From positions 1 to 64,000 of the forward strand of contig JARLIY010000096.1 of the NCBI GenBank assembly GCA_031291475.1: a stretch of 64,000 nucleotides of DNA. The letters run 5' to 3'. Positions within the stretch are counted from its first letter, which is position 1, and every line of letters starts with the position of its first letter. The notes beneath the pieces were generated by a model. The model made no database searches, was not told where the DNA came from, and was given only the letters and a program-made list of their open reading frames with translations. This document shows positions 41,632 through 51,416 of this stretch, piece after piece. The DNA comes from Xanthobacteraceae bacterium. GTDB taxonomy: Bacteria; Pseudomonadota; Alphaproteobacteria; Rhizobiales; Xanthobacteraceae. A program made the translations under genes and the position numbers.

Positions 41632-43758
41632 ATGTCACGGATTTTTTTCCACCTCTTCGCGCGATCCGTGTTCTGTCGCCGCGCTCGCTTACTTGTCGGC
41701 GCGAGCGCGGCAATCGTCAGTGCTTCCGTCGGCGGCGCCGCGGCCGATGGTATTCTCGCATTCAAAGCTCCGACGTGGAACGGTCCCGCCTACGACTTGA
41801 GCGGATTTTATGCAGGCGGCCATTTCGGCGTCGCCTGGGGAAGCTCAAATTGGACAGCGGCGCCCGGCGTCAGCGGTCCCACCGACCTGTTTCAACCGAT
41901 CGATTCCTTCAACGAGGCGGGAAGCTTCTTCGCCGGACTTCAGGCCGGCTACAATTACATGCTGCCCAACCGCTTCCTGATCGGCGCCGAGATCGATGCG
42001 TCATTCCCCGCCTTCCTGAGCCTTGCCGGAATCTCCATTGGCGGCATCTCCAACTTTACCTCGCCGGCGCTCGGCCCGGTGAGCTATAGCGAGACGGTGC
42101 TTGCTTCCGGTACGGCGCGCGCCCGCATCGGTTATGCTCCCGGTAGCTGGCTGTTCTACGCGACCGGCGGATTCGCCTGGACCTATAATCAACAATCGCT
42201 GACGCAGTTGGCCACCGGCGCGACCGAAGCGCCGTTTCTTTGGCGCCTGGGCTGGGCCGCAGGCGCCGGCGTTGAGACCCCGATCGCGCCGCACTGGACG
42301 GCGCGGCTCGAATACCTGTTCACGGATTATGCCGACCACAGCTATTCGTTCTTCGGCAGAACGCAGCCGATCAGTTCCAACTTCCAGGTGCAGGAGCTGC
42401 GCGCCGGCCTGAACTATCAATTCGGTAACGGCGCGATACCGGCGATCGCACCGATGGTGACCAAGGCACCGGTTGCGCCCGATCCGGACAATTTGAGCTT
42501 TCACGGCCAAACCACGTTCGTCGAACAAGGCTATCCCGCGTTCCGCTCACCTTATGTGGGCACCAACAGTTTGCCGGGCGCCAGCAATGGCCGCGAGACG
42601 GTGGATGCGACGCTCTTTGCCGGCGTGCGGCTGTGGCAGGGAGCCGAGGCGTGGGCCAATCCGGAGATCGATCAGGGTCACGGTCTCGCAGATACGCACG
42701 GCGTGGCCGGATCTCCCAGCGCCGAATCGTACAAGCAAGGCGCCGATTATCCCTATGCGCGCGTGCAGCGCTATTTCGTCCGGCAGACCATCGACCTCGG
42801 CGGCGAAACCCAGAAGGTGGACGCTGACGTCAATCAGTTCGCCGGGACGCAGACCACCAACCGCCTGGTGCTGACGGTCGGCAAGTTCGCCGTCGTGGAC
42901 ATCTTCGACACCAACAAATACGCCAACAATCCGAAAAACGACTTTTTGAATTGGTCGGTCGTCAATGCCGGCACGTTCGACTATGCCGGCGACGCCTGGG
43001 GCTACACTTACGGCGCGGCCGCCGAATGGTACCAGGGCATCTTCACGCTGCGCGGCGGCGTGTTCGACATGTCGGCAACGCCCGCCGAGGCGGCTAACAG
43101 CGCCGCTGCCTACGGTCTCGATCCGGCGTTCAGCCAACAGCAATTTGTCGGCGAAATCGAGGAACGGCACGAACTGTGGGGACAGCCTGGCAAGATCAAA
43201 ATCACCGGCTTTGTCACCCATGGGCGGATGGGAGACTTCCAGGATGCGGTCGCGCTCTCGGAGCCGGGCCAGCCGTTTACCGGCAATACAAGCGCCGCCA
43301 TCGCGTCGCTGCGCACTTACAGATACAAGCCGGGCGTAAGCCTCAACCTTGAGCAACAAATCACCGAGACCGTTGGCCTGTTCGCGCGGGCCGGTTGGGC
43401 GAGCGGCACCGTCGAGCCGTGGGATTTCACCGATATCGATCGCACCCTCCAGGCCGGCGTCTCGATCGCCGGTAAGCAATGGGGCCGGCCGGACGATACC
43501 ATCGGCATCGCCGGCGTGATCAACGGCCTGGATCCCGTTCACGCGGCCTATTTCGCTGCCGGCGGCATGGGGATTCTCATCGGCGACGGGCAACTACCGA
43601 GTTACGGCCTCGAGCAAATCATCGAGACCTATTACAGCTATGCGATTTCCGCGTCGACGAAGGTCAGCTTCGACTATCAGTTCATCGCCAATCCCGGCTA
43701 CAACACCCAACGCGGTCCGGTGAACGTTTTCGCCGGCCGTTTCCACGCTGCATTCTGA
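41632..43758 (+). CDS. Omp25-like barrel fused to an OprB carbohydrate porin
   Basis: A 708-residue outer-membrane protein made of two barrels. After a signal peptide (about residues 1-38) residues 50-265 are an Omp25/RopB-like eight-strand barrel (YDLSGFYAGGHFGVAWG, LIGAEIDASF, RARIGYAPGSWLFYATGGFAW). Residues about 290-708 are the OprB carbohydrate-selective porin family (FVEQGYPAFRSPY, TTNRLVLTVGKFAVVDIFD, NYNTQ-like ending). Fusions of this type are known in Bradyrhizobium and relatives. ATG 41632 gives a normal signal peptide; an upstream TTG adds seven residues. Confidence 0.85.
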   Translation: MSRIFFHLFARSVFCRRARLLVGASAAIVSASVGGAAADGILAFKAPTWNGPAYDLSGFYAGGHFGVAWGSSNWTAAPGVSGPTDLFQPIDSFNEAGSFFAGLQAGYNYMLPNRFLIGAEIDASFPAFLSLAGISIGGISNFTSPALGPVSYSETVLASGTARARIGYAPGSWLFYATGGFAWTYNQQSLTQLATGATEAPFLWRLGWAAGAGVETPIAPHWTARLEYLFTDYADHSYSFFGRTQPISSNFQVQELRAGLNYQFGNGAIPAIAPMVTKAPVAPDPDNLSFHGQTTFVEQGYPAFRSPYVGTNSLPGASNGRETVDATLFAGVRLWQGAEAWANPEIDQGHGLADTHGVAGSPSAESYKQGADYPYARVQRYFVRQTIDLGGETQKVDADVNQFAGTQTTNRLVLTVGKFAVVDIFDTNKYANNPKNDFLNWSVVNAGTFDYAGDAWGYTYGAAAEWYQGIFTLRGGVFDMSATPAEAANSAAAYGLDPAFSQQQFVGEIEERHELWGQPGKIKITGFVTHGRMGDFQDAVALSEPGQPFTGNTSAAIASLRTYRYKPGVSLNLEQQITETVGLFARAGWASGTVEPWDFTDIDRTLQAGVSIAGKQWGRPDDTIGIAGVINGLDPVHAAYFAAGGMGILIGDGQLPSYGLEQIIETYYSYAISASTKVSFDYQFIANPGYNTQRGPVNVFAGRFHAAF

Positions 43759-43846
43759 CATAGACACGCAATAGTGCCCTTGGCTAAAGCATGAAAGCTC
43801 GAGCCGCAGGCGTTTGCGCGGCGGCGGCACGCGTTGCGAGGCGGCG

Positions 43847-44521
43847 ATGGCGGCTGAGCTTGATGGTCCAGGACTTGCTCCGCGCTCCGGCAGCGCGCGC
43901 CAGCTTGTCGTGTTCCTCCACGGCTACGGCGCCGACGGCAACGATCTGATCGAGCTCGGGCGCGTCTGGCAGCAAATGCTGCCGCAGGCAGCCTTCGTTT
44001 CGCCGCACGCGCCCGAGCCCTGCTCGCAGGCGCCGGTGGGCCGGCAGTGGTTCGCGCTCACCTTCCGCGATCCCAATGAGCGCTGGGTCGGCGTCAACAA
44101 GGCGGCGCCGGTGCTGGAGCGCTTCATCGACGCCGAACTCGCCCGCCACAACTTGCCGGCCACGGCGCTCGCGCTGGTCGGCTTCAGCCAGGGCACAATG
44201 ATGGCGCTGCATGTCGGCCTGCGACGATCCGCGCCGCCGGCGGGCATCGTCGGCTATTCCGGCCTGCTGGTGCTGCCGCCCGACGGCAACATCGAAAAAG
44301 TGGCAGCCGCGATCAAATCGCGTCCGCCCGTCCTGCTGGTGCATGGCGACCAGGACGAACTTATTCCGCCGCAAGCGCTGTTTCAGTCGGCGCAGGGCTT
44401 GGCGGCGCTCGGCGTGTCGGCCGAGTGGCATTTATCCGCCGGCATCGGCCACGGAATCGATCCCGAGGGGCTGCGCCACGGCGGCGAATTCCTCGCCCGA
44501 TGCTTTATGACCAAACGCTGA
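43847..44521 (+). CDS. Alpha/beta-hydrolase carboxylesterase (phospholipase/carboxylesterase type)
   Basis: A 224-residue cytosolic serine esterase of the acyl-protein-thioesterase group. FLHGYGADGNDL is the oxyanion region, GFSQGT the nucleophile elbow (Ser), GDQDELIP the Asp loop and GIGHGI the catalytic His. ATG 43847 is chosen over an upstream GTG that adds non-homologous residues. It lies 88 bases after the porin gene. Substrate is not evident. Confidence 0.9.
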   Translation: MAAELDGPGLAPRSGSARQLVVFLHGYGADGNDLIELGRVWQQMLPQAAFVSPHAPEPCSQAPVGRQWFALTFRDPNERWVGVNKAAPVLERFIDAELARHNLPATALALVGFSQGTMMALHVGLRRSAPPAGIVGYSGLLVLPPDGNIEKVAAAIKSRPPVLLVHGDQDELIPPQALFQSAQGLAALGVSAEWHLSAGIGHGIDPEGLRHGGEFLARCFMTKR

Positions 44522-44559
44522 TCGGCCTCGCCCCGATTGCCATAAGCCCCGGCACGGGC

Positions 44560-44588
44560 TTCACAATCCTGTCACGCCCGCCTATAAA
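44560..44588 (+). promoter_or_regulatory. Sigma-70-type promoter of the HNH gene
   Basis: -35 TTCACA (44560-44565), a 17-bp spacer, and -10 TATAAA (44583-44588). Predicted start of transcription is about 44595, leaving a leader of about 45 bases before the TTG at 44640. Confidence 0.55.
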
Positions 44589-44639
44589 CTAGCCTCCTAC
44601 GCCGCAGTGCGGCAGGCGAGTCGCGGTAGGAATGTTGTC

Positions 44640-45197
44640 TTGAACGCTCACGCATCGCCCTCTGGTTTTCCGGCGCTTGTCCTCAACGCGGATTTTCGTC
44701 CGCTGAGCTACTACCCGCTGTCGCTGTGGTCGTGGCAGGACGCCATCAAGGCGGTGTTTCTCGAGCGGGTGAACATCGTCGCCAATTACGACCGCGCCGT
44801 TCATAGCCCCAGCCTGGAAATGAAGCTGCCGAGCGTGGTCTCGCTCAAGACCTTCGTGAAGCCTTCGACCCATCCGGCCTTCACGCGGTTCAATGTGTTC
44901 CTGCGCGACCGCTTCTGCTGCCAATATTGCGGCGCACGCGACGACCTGACATTCGATCATTTGCTGCCGCGTTCGCGCGGTGGGCATACGACCTGGAGCA
45001 ACGTCGTCGCCGCCTGCTCGCCTTGCAATCTGCGCAAGGGCAATCTGACGCCGGGCGAGTCGAAGATGTGGCCGTCGCAGCGGCCCTTCCAGCCGACGGT
45101 GCAGCACTTGCACCGCAACGGCCGGCTGTTCCCGCCCAACTACCTGCACGACAGCTGGCTCGATTATCTCTACTGGGACACCGAGCTCGATCCGTAA
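44640..45197 (+). CDS. HNH endonuclease family protein
   Basis: A 185-residue nuclease-fold protein highly conserved in rhizobia. The HNH module is FCCQYCGARDDLTFDHLLPRSRGG, then WSNVVAACSPCNLRKGN: a CxxC pair, Asp-His, and a second CxxC bind zinc and metal. It is not phage-linked here and is found as a housekeeping gene, so a role in DNA repair is possible. The start is TTG 44640, the codon that begins the conserved N-terminus NAHASPSGFPALVLNADF; a TAGGA site is nine bases upstream. Confidence 0.85.
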   Translation: MNAHASPSGFPALVLNADFRPLSYYPLSLWSWQDAIKAVFLERVNIVANYDRAVHSPSLEMKLPSVVSLKTFVKPSTHPAFTRFNVFLRDRFCCQYCGARDDLTFDHLLPRSRGGHTTWSNVVAACSPCNLRKGNLTPGESKMWPSQRPFQPTVQHLHRNGRLFPPNYLHDSWLDYLYWDTELDP

Positions 45198-45368
45198 TGA
45201 TCGGAACGCGCGCTTGGCTTGGCGCGCCCGCGACGCGCTAACGCCGGCGCGCCATGAAGCGCGACGAAGCTTGTGCCGCGCCCTGATTCAGATCAAGCTT
45301 ACGTGGAGCGCCCCGCCAGCGGCGCTCCAATTCATAGTGCACGATGTGCCAGCCAAGGGGAGTGCGAG

Positions 45369-46589
45369 ATGGGTAACAAGCTTCGGCGAACGACCGGCAG
45401 GGGTTGGGTCGCGATCGGCACGGCGCTTGCGGCGTTGTGGGCTGCGCAAGCACGCGCCGACGACGCCCAGATCAAGATCGCCCTGATCGCCGACAAGACC
45501 GGGCCGCTGGAAGCCTACGCTAAGCAGACCTCGGCCGGCTTCGCCATGGGACTGAGCTATGCGACCGACGGCACGATGATGGTCGCCGGTCGCAAGCTCA
45601 TCGTGATCGAGAAGGACAGTCAATTTCGGCCCGATGTCGGTCACACTCTGTTAAACGAGGCCTATAACGACGACGGCGCCGATATCGCGGTGGGCGGCAC
45701 CAGCTCGGCGGTGGCGCTGGCGATGCTGCCGGTCGCGCAGGACAACAAAAAGATCTTCATCGTCGAGCCCGCGGTCGCCGACTCGATCACCGGCGACAAA
45801 TGGAACCGCTACATCTTCCGCACCGGCCGCAACTCGTCTCAGGACGCGGTCTCCAACGCGATCGCCATCGGCAAACCGGGCACGGTGGTGGCGACCTTGG
45901 CGCAGGATTACGCTTTCGGCCGCGACTTCGTCGCCGCCTTCAAGACTGCGCTCGCGCCCACCGGCGCCAAGCTCGTGTCGGAGGAATATGCGCCGCCGCA
46001 AACGACCGACTTCACGGCGCCGTACCAACGCATTTTCGACGCGTTGGCCAAGGTGCAGGGTCGCAAAATCATCTTCCTGAACTGGGCCGGCGGCAACCCG
46101 ATGGGCGCGCTCAAGGCCATGGCGCCCGAGCGGCTCGGCATCGAACTTGCCACCGGCGGCAACATCCTGCCGGCTTTGGCCGCTTACAAGGATTTCCCCG
46201 GCACGGAAGGAGCGGCGTATTACTATTATGAAATTCCCAAGAACCCGGTGAACGACTGGCTCATCGCCGAGAACAAGAAGCGGTTCAGCGGCGCGCCGCC
46301 GGATTTCTTCACCTGCGGCGGCTTCATCGCCGCGCAAGCCGTGGTCGAGGCGTTGAAGAAAACCGGCGGCTCGACCGATGCGGAAAAGCTGATCCCGGTG
46401 ATGGAAGGCATGTCCTTTGAATCGCCCAAGGGAAACGTGATGTTCCGCAACGAAGACCACCAGCTCCTGCAGCCGATGTATGCCTTCAAGATCAAGGTCG
46501 ATCCGAATGTGCCTTGGGCCATCCCGGAGCTCATCCGGGTCATCTCCATCGACGAGATGAAGATTCCGATCGCCAATCATCGGCAGTAG
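45369..46589 (+). CDS. Periplasmic substrate-binding protein of a Liv-type ABC transporter
   Basis: A 406-residue HAAT-family solute receptor with signal peptide ending near residue 30. IKIALIADKTGPLEAYAKQTSAG, then KDSQFRPDVGHTLLNEA and GGTSSAVALAMLPVAQDNKK form the ligand domain; ARDFVAAFK-like and LNWAGGNPMGALKAM the second. It heads the operon with livG, F, H, M. The ligand cannot be read, but relatives bind branched-chain amino acids, amides or aromatic acids. Confidence 0.93.
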   Translation: MGNKLRRTTGRGWVAIGTALAALWAAQARADDAQIKIALIADKTGPLEAYAKQTSAGFAMGLSYATDGTMMVAGRKLIVIEKDSQFRPDVGHTLLNEAYNDDGADIAVGGTSSAVALAMLPVAQDNKKIFIVEPAVADSITGDKWNRYIFRTGRNSSQDAVSNAIAIGKPGTVVATLAQDYAFGRDFVAAFKTALAPTGAKLVSEEYAPPQTTDFTAPYQRIFDALAKVQGRKIIFLNWAGGNPMGALKAMAPERLGIELATGGNILPALAAYKDFPGTEGAAYYYYEIPKNPVNDWLIAENKKRFSGAPPDFFTCGGFIAAQAVVEALKKTGGSTDAEKLIPVMEGMSFESPKGNVMFRNEDHQLLQPMYAFKIKVDPNVPWAIPELIRVISIDEMKIPIANHRQ

Positions 46590-46612
46590 AGCCAGGGGTA
46601 AGGGGGCGCGGA

Positions 46613-47404
46613 ATGGCGGAGGACGTCCCTGCCCTGTCGACCCGCGACCTGACCATTCGCTTCGGCGGCCAGGTCGCGGTCAACGCCGTGAGCTGTGCTT
46701 TTCATCGCGGCACCTTGACCGCGATCGTCGGCCCTAACGGCGCCGGCAAGACGACCTATTTCAATCTGATCTCGGGGCAATTGCGGCCCACCCACGGCAG
46801 CGTCAGCCTGTTCGGCCGCGATATCACCCGGCTCGGCGCGCCCCATCGCACCCGGCTCGGACTGGGACGCGCCTTCCAGCTGATCAATCTGTATCCCAGC
46901 CTCACCGTCTTCGAGAATGTGCGGCTTGCCGTGCAATCCGTCGCGCAAATCCGCTTTGATTTCCTCAGCATCGCCGCGCGCAACGTCGCGGTGGCCGAGC
47001 AGGCGCGCCACTGGCTCCATCGGGTGAAGCTTGCGCCGCGCGCGGGCTTGCCGGCGGCGGCGTTGTCGCACGGCGACCAGCGCAAGCTCGAAGTGGCGAT
47101 CCTGCTGGCGCTGGCGCCGCAGGTGCTGATGTTCGACGAACCGACCGCCGGGATGAGCCTCGACGAGATCCCGACCATTCTCGACCTCATCGAAGAGATA
47201 AAGGCCGAGACGCATAAGACCGTGCTCTTGGTCGAGCACCGCATGGACGTGGTGACGCGGCTTGCCGATCGTATCGTCGTGTTGCAGGACGGCGCGATCA
47301 TCGCCGACGGCGCGCCGGCGGAAGTCGTGGCCCTACCGGCGGTGCAGCAGGCCTATCTCGGCCTGCAGCGGGGCGCCGACACGCGGCGCCAAGTATCGCC
47401 ATGA
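46613..47404 (+). CDS. livG: Liv-type ABC transporter ATPase (LivG)
   Basis: A 263-residue cytosolic ATPase of the branched-chain amino acid type transporter. Walker A GPNGAGKTT, a signature LSHGDQRKLEVAILLA, Walker B VLMFDEPTAGM and the H-loop LVEHRMD. LivG-type ATPases have the extra helical insert after LINLYPSLTVFENV seen here. ATG 46613 lies 24 bases after the receptor gene. Its stop overlaps the livF start by four bases. Confidence 0.95.
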   Translation: MAEDVPALSTRDLTIRFGGQVAVNAVSCAFHRGTLTAIVGPNGAGKTTYFNLISGQLRPTHGSVSLFGRDITRLGAPHRTRLGLGRAFQLINLYPSLTVFENVRLAVQSVAQIRFDFLSIAARNVAVAEQARHWLHRVKLAPRAGLPAAALSHGDQRKLEVAILLALAPQVLMFDEPTAGMSLDEIPTILDLIEEIKAETHKTVLLVEHRMDVVTRLADRIVVLQDGAIIADGAPAEVVALPAVQQAYLGLQRGADTRRQVSP

Positions 47405-48138
47405 GCGTCGCCGGCGACAAAGCATTGTTGCTGCTTGACGGCGTGCACACCGATATCGGCCGCTATCGAATCCTGCACGGCGTCAATCTCACGGCACGGC
47501 GCGGACGCGTGACCGCGTTGCTCGGGCGCAACGGCGCCGGCAAGACGACGACCTTGCGCACCATCATGGGCTTGTGGAAGGCGCGCGCGGGCCGAATAAT
47601 CTTCGACGGACAATCGATCGCGGCGATGGACACGCCGCAAATCGCCCGATTGGGCATCGCCTACGTGCCGGAGAATATGGGCATTTTCGGCAAATTGACG
47701 GTGCGGGAGAACATGCTGCTTGCCACCGCGCCTGACGGCTTCGCCGAGCCCTATCTCGACCGCGTCCTGCAAAGTTTTCCGGCGCTGAAAATGAAATGGG
47801 ACTCGGCGGCGGGCTCGCTGTCCGGCGGACAGAAGCAGATGCTGGCCATCGGACGCGCCATTATCGAGCCACGCCGCCTCTTGCTGGTGGACGAACCGAC
47901 CAAGGGCTTGTCGCCGGCGATGGTCGACCAACTCGTCGAAGCGCTGGCGCGGCTCAAGAGCGAGCAAGCCACTATTCTCCTGGTCGAGCAGAATTTTCGC
48001 GTGGCGGAAGCCATTGGCGACGATGTCGCGGTAATGGACGAGGGACGCGTCATCCACACCGGCGACATGGCCACGCTTGCCGCGGACGAGGCGCTCCAGC
48101 ATCGGCTGCTCGGGCTGCGCATGGCGGATGGCCTATGA
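47401..48138 (+). CDS. livF: Liv-type ABC transporter ATPase (LivF)
   Basis: A 245-residue ATPase. Walker A GRNGAGKTTTLRTIMGL, signature LSGGQKQMLAIGRAI, Walker B LLLVDEPTKGLSP and H-loop LVEQNFR. The AYVPENMGIFGKLTVRENML segment is LivF-like. Stop and start overlap with livG and livH by four bases each (ATGA), a tightly coupled operon. Confidence 0.95.
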   Translation: MSVAGDKALLLLDGVHTDIGRYRILHGVNLTARRGRVTALLGRNGAGKTTTLRTIMGLWKARAGRIIFDGQSIAAMDTPQIARLGIAYVPENMGIFGKLTVRENMLLATAPDGFAEPYLDRVLQSFPALKMKWDSAAGSLSGGQKQMLAIGRAIIEPRRLLLVDEPTKGLSPAMVDQLVEALARLKSEQATILLVEQNFRVAEAIGDDVAVMDEGRVIHTGDMATLAADEALQHRLLGLRMADGL

Positions 48139-49127
48139 GCGAGGATGGGCTCGATCAATTGCGGCGTTGGGCGCCCTACGCGCTGACGCCGCTCATCGTG
48201 CTGGCGGCCTTGCCGGCGATGGGCGTCGGACCCTGGGTGACGCTGACCGTCGCCGGTCTGACCATGGGCATCATGCTCTTCCTGGTCGCGTCCGGGCTGA
48301 CGCTGATCTTTGGCCTGATGGACGTGCTCAACTTCGCACATGCGGCCTTTGTCACGGTCGGCGCTTACGTCACGGTCTCGGTGCTGCGGCCGCTTGCCGG
48401 CTGGACCACCGAATTCTCGCTGACGCTCAATCTCCTCGCGCTGTTCGTGGCGCTGGTGTCGGCCGCCGCCGCGAGCGGCGCGCTTGGTTTTGTTTTCGAA
48501 CGCGTCATCATTCGTCAGGTCTATGGCGCGCCGCTCCGCCAGATCCTGATCACCATCGGCGCGCTCACCGTCATCGAACAGCTGGTGATCGTGCTGTGGG
48601 GGCCGCAGGCGCTGGTGCTGCCCAAACCCGCCAGTTTGCGCGGCAGCGTGTTTCTCGGCTCTTCATCGATCGAAACCTACCGCCTGGTCGCGCTCGCGGT
48701 CGGACTTGCCGTCGCCGTCGCCATGCATTTCTTCCTGACGCGCACCCGGCTCGGTCTCGTGGTTCGCGCCGGCGTCGAGGATCGCGAAATGGTGCAGGCG
48801 CTCGGTTACCGCATCCGCCGGGTGTTCGTCGGCGTGTTCATGGCGGGCACGGCGCTCGCCGGGATGGGCGGAATGATGTGGGGACAATACCAGGAGCTGG
48901 TCACCAGCCAGATCGGCGACAGCATGACCATCCTCGTTTTTATTATCCTCATCATCGGCGGGCTCGGTTCGGTGGGCGGCTGCTTCATCGGCGCCATCCT
49001 CGTCGGACTGACGAGCAATTATGTCGGCTTCCTCGCGCCCAAGCTGGCGCTGGGATCGAACATTCTGCTCATGGCGCTGATCCTGCTGTGGCAGCCGCGC
49101 GGATTGTTTCCGATAGCCGAGCACTGA
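48135..49127 (+). CDS. livH: Liv-type ABC permease (LivH)
   Basis: A 330-residue inner-membrane permease with about eight helices. Typical LivH landmarks: LTLIFGLMDVLNFAHAAFVTVGAY, then YGAPLRQILITIGALTVIEQLVI, ALGYRIRRVFVGVFMAGTALAG containing the EAA-like coupling loop, and the end IGGLGSVGGCFIGAILVG. It pairs with LivM. Confidence 0.94.
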   Translation: MSEDGLDQLRRWAPYALTPLIVLAALPAMGVGPWVTLTVAGLTMGIMLFLVASGLTLIFGLMDVLNFAHAAFVTVGAYVTVSVLRPLAGWTTEFSLTLNLLALFVALVSAAAASGALGFVFERVIIRQVYGAPLRQILITIGALTVIEQLVIVLWGPQALVLPKPASLRGSVFLGSSSIETYRLVALAVGLAVAVAMHFFLTRTRLGLVVRAGVEDREMVQALGYRIRRVFVGVFMAGTALAGMGGMMWGQYQELVTSQIGDSMTILVFIILIIGGLGSVGGCFIGAILVGLTSNYVGFLAPKLALGSNILLMALILLWQPRGLFPIAEH

Positions 49128-49131
49128 AGCG

Positions 49132-50232
49132 ATGAAGCAGGACAGCAACCGAGCGCATGGATCGGCCGGATCGTGGCTGAGCTGGCTCGTTTCCGACGAT
49201 CCACCGGGCCGATTCCTGTTGAACGCGATCATGCTGGCGATCCTGCTCGCGCTGGTATTCGCTCCGTTCCTGTTTCCCGGCACCAAGGCTTTGGGCGTCA
49301 CCTCACGCATCTGCATTTTCGTGATCCTGGTTGCGAGCTACGACCTGATGCTCGGCTACACCGGCATCGTCTCCTTCGCGCATACGATGTTTTTCGGCAT
49401 CGGCGCCTATGCCGTGGCGATCATGCTCGCCAAAGGCTGGGTGGGCTGGGGCGCGGTGATCCTCGGTGCTGCGGCCGGTGCCGCGGTCTCGCTGGTCGTG
49501 GCGACGGTGATCGGACTGCTGAGCTTGCGCTTGCGCGCGATTTTCTTCTCGATGATCACGCTCGCCATCGCGAGTTTTTCGCAGATCGTCGCCGAGCAGT
49601 GGCGCGACCTCACCGGCGGCGAGGACGGGCTGACCTTTTCGGTTCCCGCCATCCTCAAGCCGAGCTTCCGGCTGTTCGCCCATCCGGTGCTCGGGGTGAC
49701 CATCAACGGCCCGGTCATTACCTATTACATCACGCTTGCCGTGGCGCTCGTGCTGTTCCTCATCATGCTGCGGATCGTCAACTCGCCGCTCGGCAAGGTG
49801 CTTCAGGCCATCCGCGACAACGAGTTCCGCGTCGAGGCGATGGGCTATCAGGTGGTGGCCTACCGCACGCTGGTTTGCGTGCTGTCCGCGATCATGGCGT
49901 CGCTCGCCGGCGTGCTGATGGCGCTGGTGCTCGGCTATAACGGTCCCGATGCGACCCTGTCGTTCTCGCTGATGATCGACATCCTACTGATGGTCGTGAT
50001 CGGCGGCATGGGTTCGCTCTACGGCGCGGTCGTCGGCTCGATCGTGGTTGTCGTCGCCCAGTACTATCTGCAAAACCTGCTCGGCATGATCTCCGGCGCG
50101 TTCATCGGAATGCCGTTCCTCGCGGCGCTGTTTCACCCGGACCGCTGGCTGTTGTGGCTCGGCATTCTGTTCGTGCTGATCGTGACGTTTCTTCCCCAGG
50201 GGATCGTCGGGCGGCTGCGGCAACGCCGCTAG
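49132..50232 (+). CDS. livM: Liv-type ABC permease (LivM)
   Basis: A 366-residue permease with about eight to ten helices. LMLGYTGIVSFAHTMFFGIGAY near the start, ISFVFISMITLA-like IFFSMITLAIASFSQIVAEQW and the coupling loop QAIRDNEFRVEAMGYQVVAYR, and the end IGGMGSLYGAVVGSIVVV. It completes the five-gene operon and is preceded by four bases after livH. Confidence 0.94.
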   Translation: MKQDSNRAHGSAGSWLSWLVSDDPPGRFLLNAIMLAILLALVFAPFLFPGTKALGVTSRICIFVILVASYDLMLGYTGIVSFAHTMFFGIGAYAVAIMLAKGWVGWGAVILGAAAGAAVSLVVATVIGLLSLRLRAIFFSMITLAIASFSQIVAEQWRDLTGGEDGLTFSVPAILKPSFRLFAHPVLGVTINGPVITYYITLAVALVLFLIMLRIVNSPLGKVLQAIRDNEFRVEAMGYQVVAYRTLVCVLSAIMASLAGVLMALVLGYNGPDATLSFSLMIDILLMVVIGGMGSLYGAVVGSIVVVVAQYYLQNLLGMISGAFIGMPFLAALFHPDRWLLWLGILFVLIVTFLPQGIVGRLRQRR

Positions 50233-50360
50233 CGCGTGCGGACGGGCAGCCCGCGCGCAAAATCCCGGTCCTGCAAACAGTTTTCAGCTTTGACCTGGAT
50301 CAAGGGCCCGGGACCGAATGAGGCGTTTGTTCTGTTTTATCAGCCGGAGGATCGCGTGGC

Positions 50361-51167
50361 GTGAAAGTCGAGGACTTCATCGTTTCCAAACGCCCCCGTC
50401 TTAGCGCGATAACCAAGCATCGAACGGTCGAATTCGCCGACTATGAGCGGCAGCTTGCGGCGATGCAGTCGACCGTTCAAGCGATCCAGCAGGCCTATCT
50501 GGGCACGCGCGAGCGCGCCATTCTGGTGCTCGAAGGATGGGATACAGCCGGCAAAGGCGGCGTCGTGCGTCGCCTAGGATGGGCTTTAGACCCTCGCAGC
50601 TTCAAGGTTCATCCTATTTCCGCGCCGGCGTCGCACGAGCGCGGCAAGCACTATCTTCAACGGTTTTGGGAGAAGCTTCCGGAGCACGGTCAGATCGTGG
50701 TTTTCGACCGTTCCTGGTACGGACGGGTTCTGGTCGAGCGGGTCGAAGGCATCGCCACGACGCGCGAATGGCGGCGGGGTTACGAAGAGATCAACCGATT
50801 TGAACGTTTGCTGATCGATGACGGCATCCGAATAGTGAAGATTTTCCTGCACATTTCGGCCGCCGAGCAAATTCGCCGCTTCAAAGACCGCGTGACCAAT
50901 CCGCTCAAGCGGTGGAAGCTTTCCTACGAGGATTTCCGCAATCGCCAGCGTTGGGCGGAGTACGAAGTCGCCATCGAAGATATGATGGAAGAGACGTCGA
51001 CCAAACAGGCACCGTGGTATCTTGTGCCGGCGAACGACAAGCCGTTCGGACGGCTGGCCGCATTCAAGATCCTCATTGCCCGCTTGGGTGACGGAATAAG
51101 CCTGGAGCCGCGGCCGCTCGATCCGAAAATCGCTCACCTGGCGGCGCAGCTTTTCGACCGGCCGTGA
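50361..51167 (+). CDS. PPK2-family polyphosphate kinase
   Basis: Transfers phosphate between polyphosphate and nucleoside phosphates. The 268-residue protein has the PPK2 Walker A EGWDTAGKGGVVRRL, Walker B VFDRSWYGRVLVERV, and the C-terminal lid (KRWKLSYEDFRNRQRWAEYEVA, then APWYLVPANDKPFGRLA). It is the short single-domain type. GTG 50361 follows GGAGG about nine bases upstream. The direction (ATP making versus polyphosphate making) depends on class and cannot be assigned. Confidence 0.92.
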   Translation: MKVEDFIVSKRPRLSAITKHRTVEFADYERQLAAMQSTVQAIQQAYLGTRERAILVLEGWDTAGKGGVVRRLGWALDPRSFKVHPISAPASHERGKHYLQRFWEKLPEHGQIVVFDRSWYGRVLVERVEGIATTREWRRGYEEINRFERLLIDDGIRIVKIFLHISAAEQIRRFKDRVTNPLKRWKLSYEDFRNRQRWAEYEVAIEDMMEETSTKQAPWYLVPANDKPFGRLAAFKILIARLGDGISLEPRPLDPKIAHLAAQLFDRP

Positions 51168-51416
51168 TTGCGTAGGGGCGACCGAGCAGCGCGCCGCGAT
51201 TTTGCATGCCGCGGCGGCTAGTTCCTTTGGTCCGCGGCGCGCCGGCTAATTTTCCTATGGCCTTTATAATTTATGATTTCCGCCCGGATTCCGCATCGAA
51301 TCTATATGCGCAAATGCGCATGATCCGACACCCATCGCGAAGGCTTCAAGGGCGCAGCTGAATTGCGCGACATAAAGTTCTGTCGAGCCTTAGCCAGCCG
51401 ACTTATTGGAGGGGCC

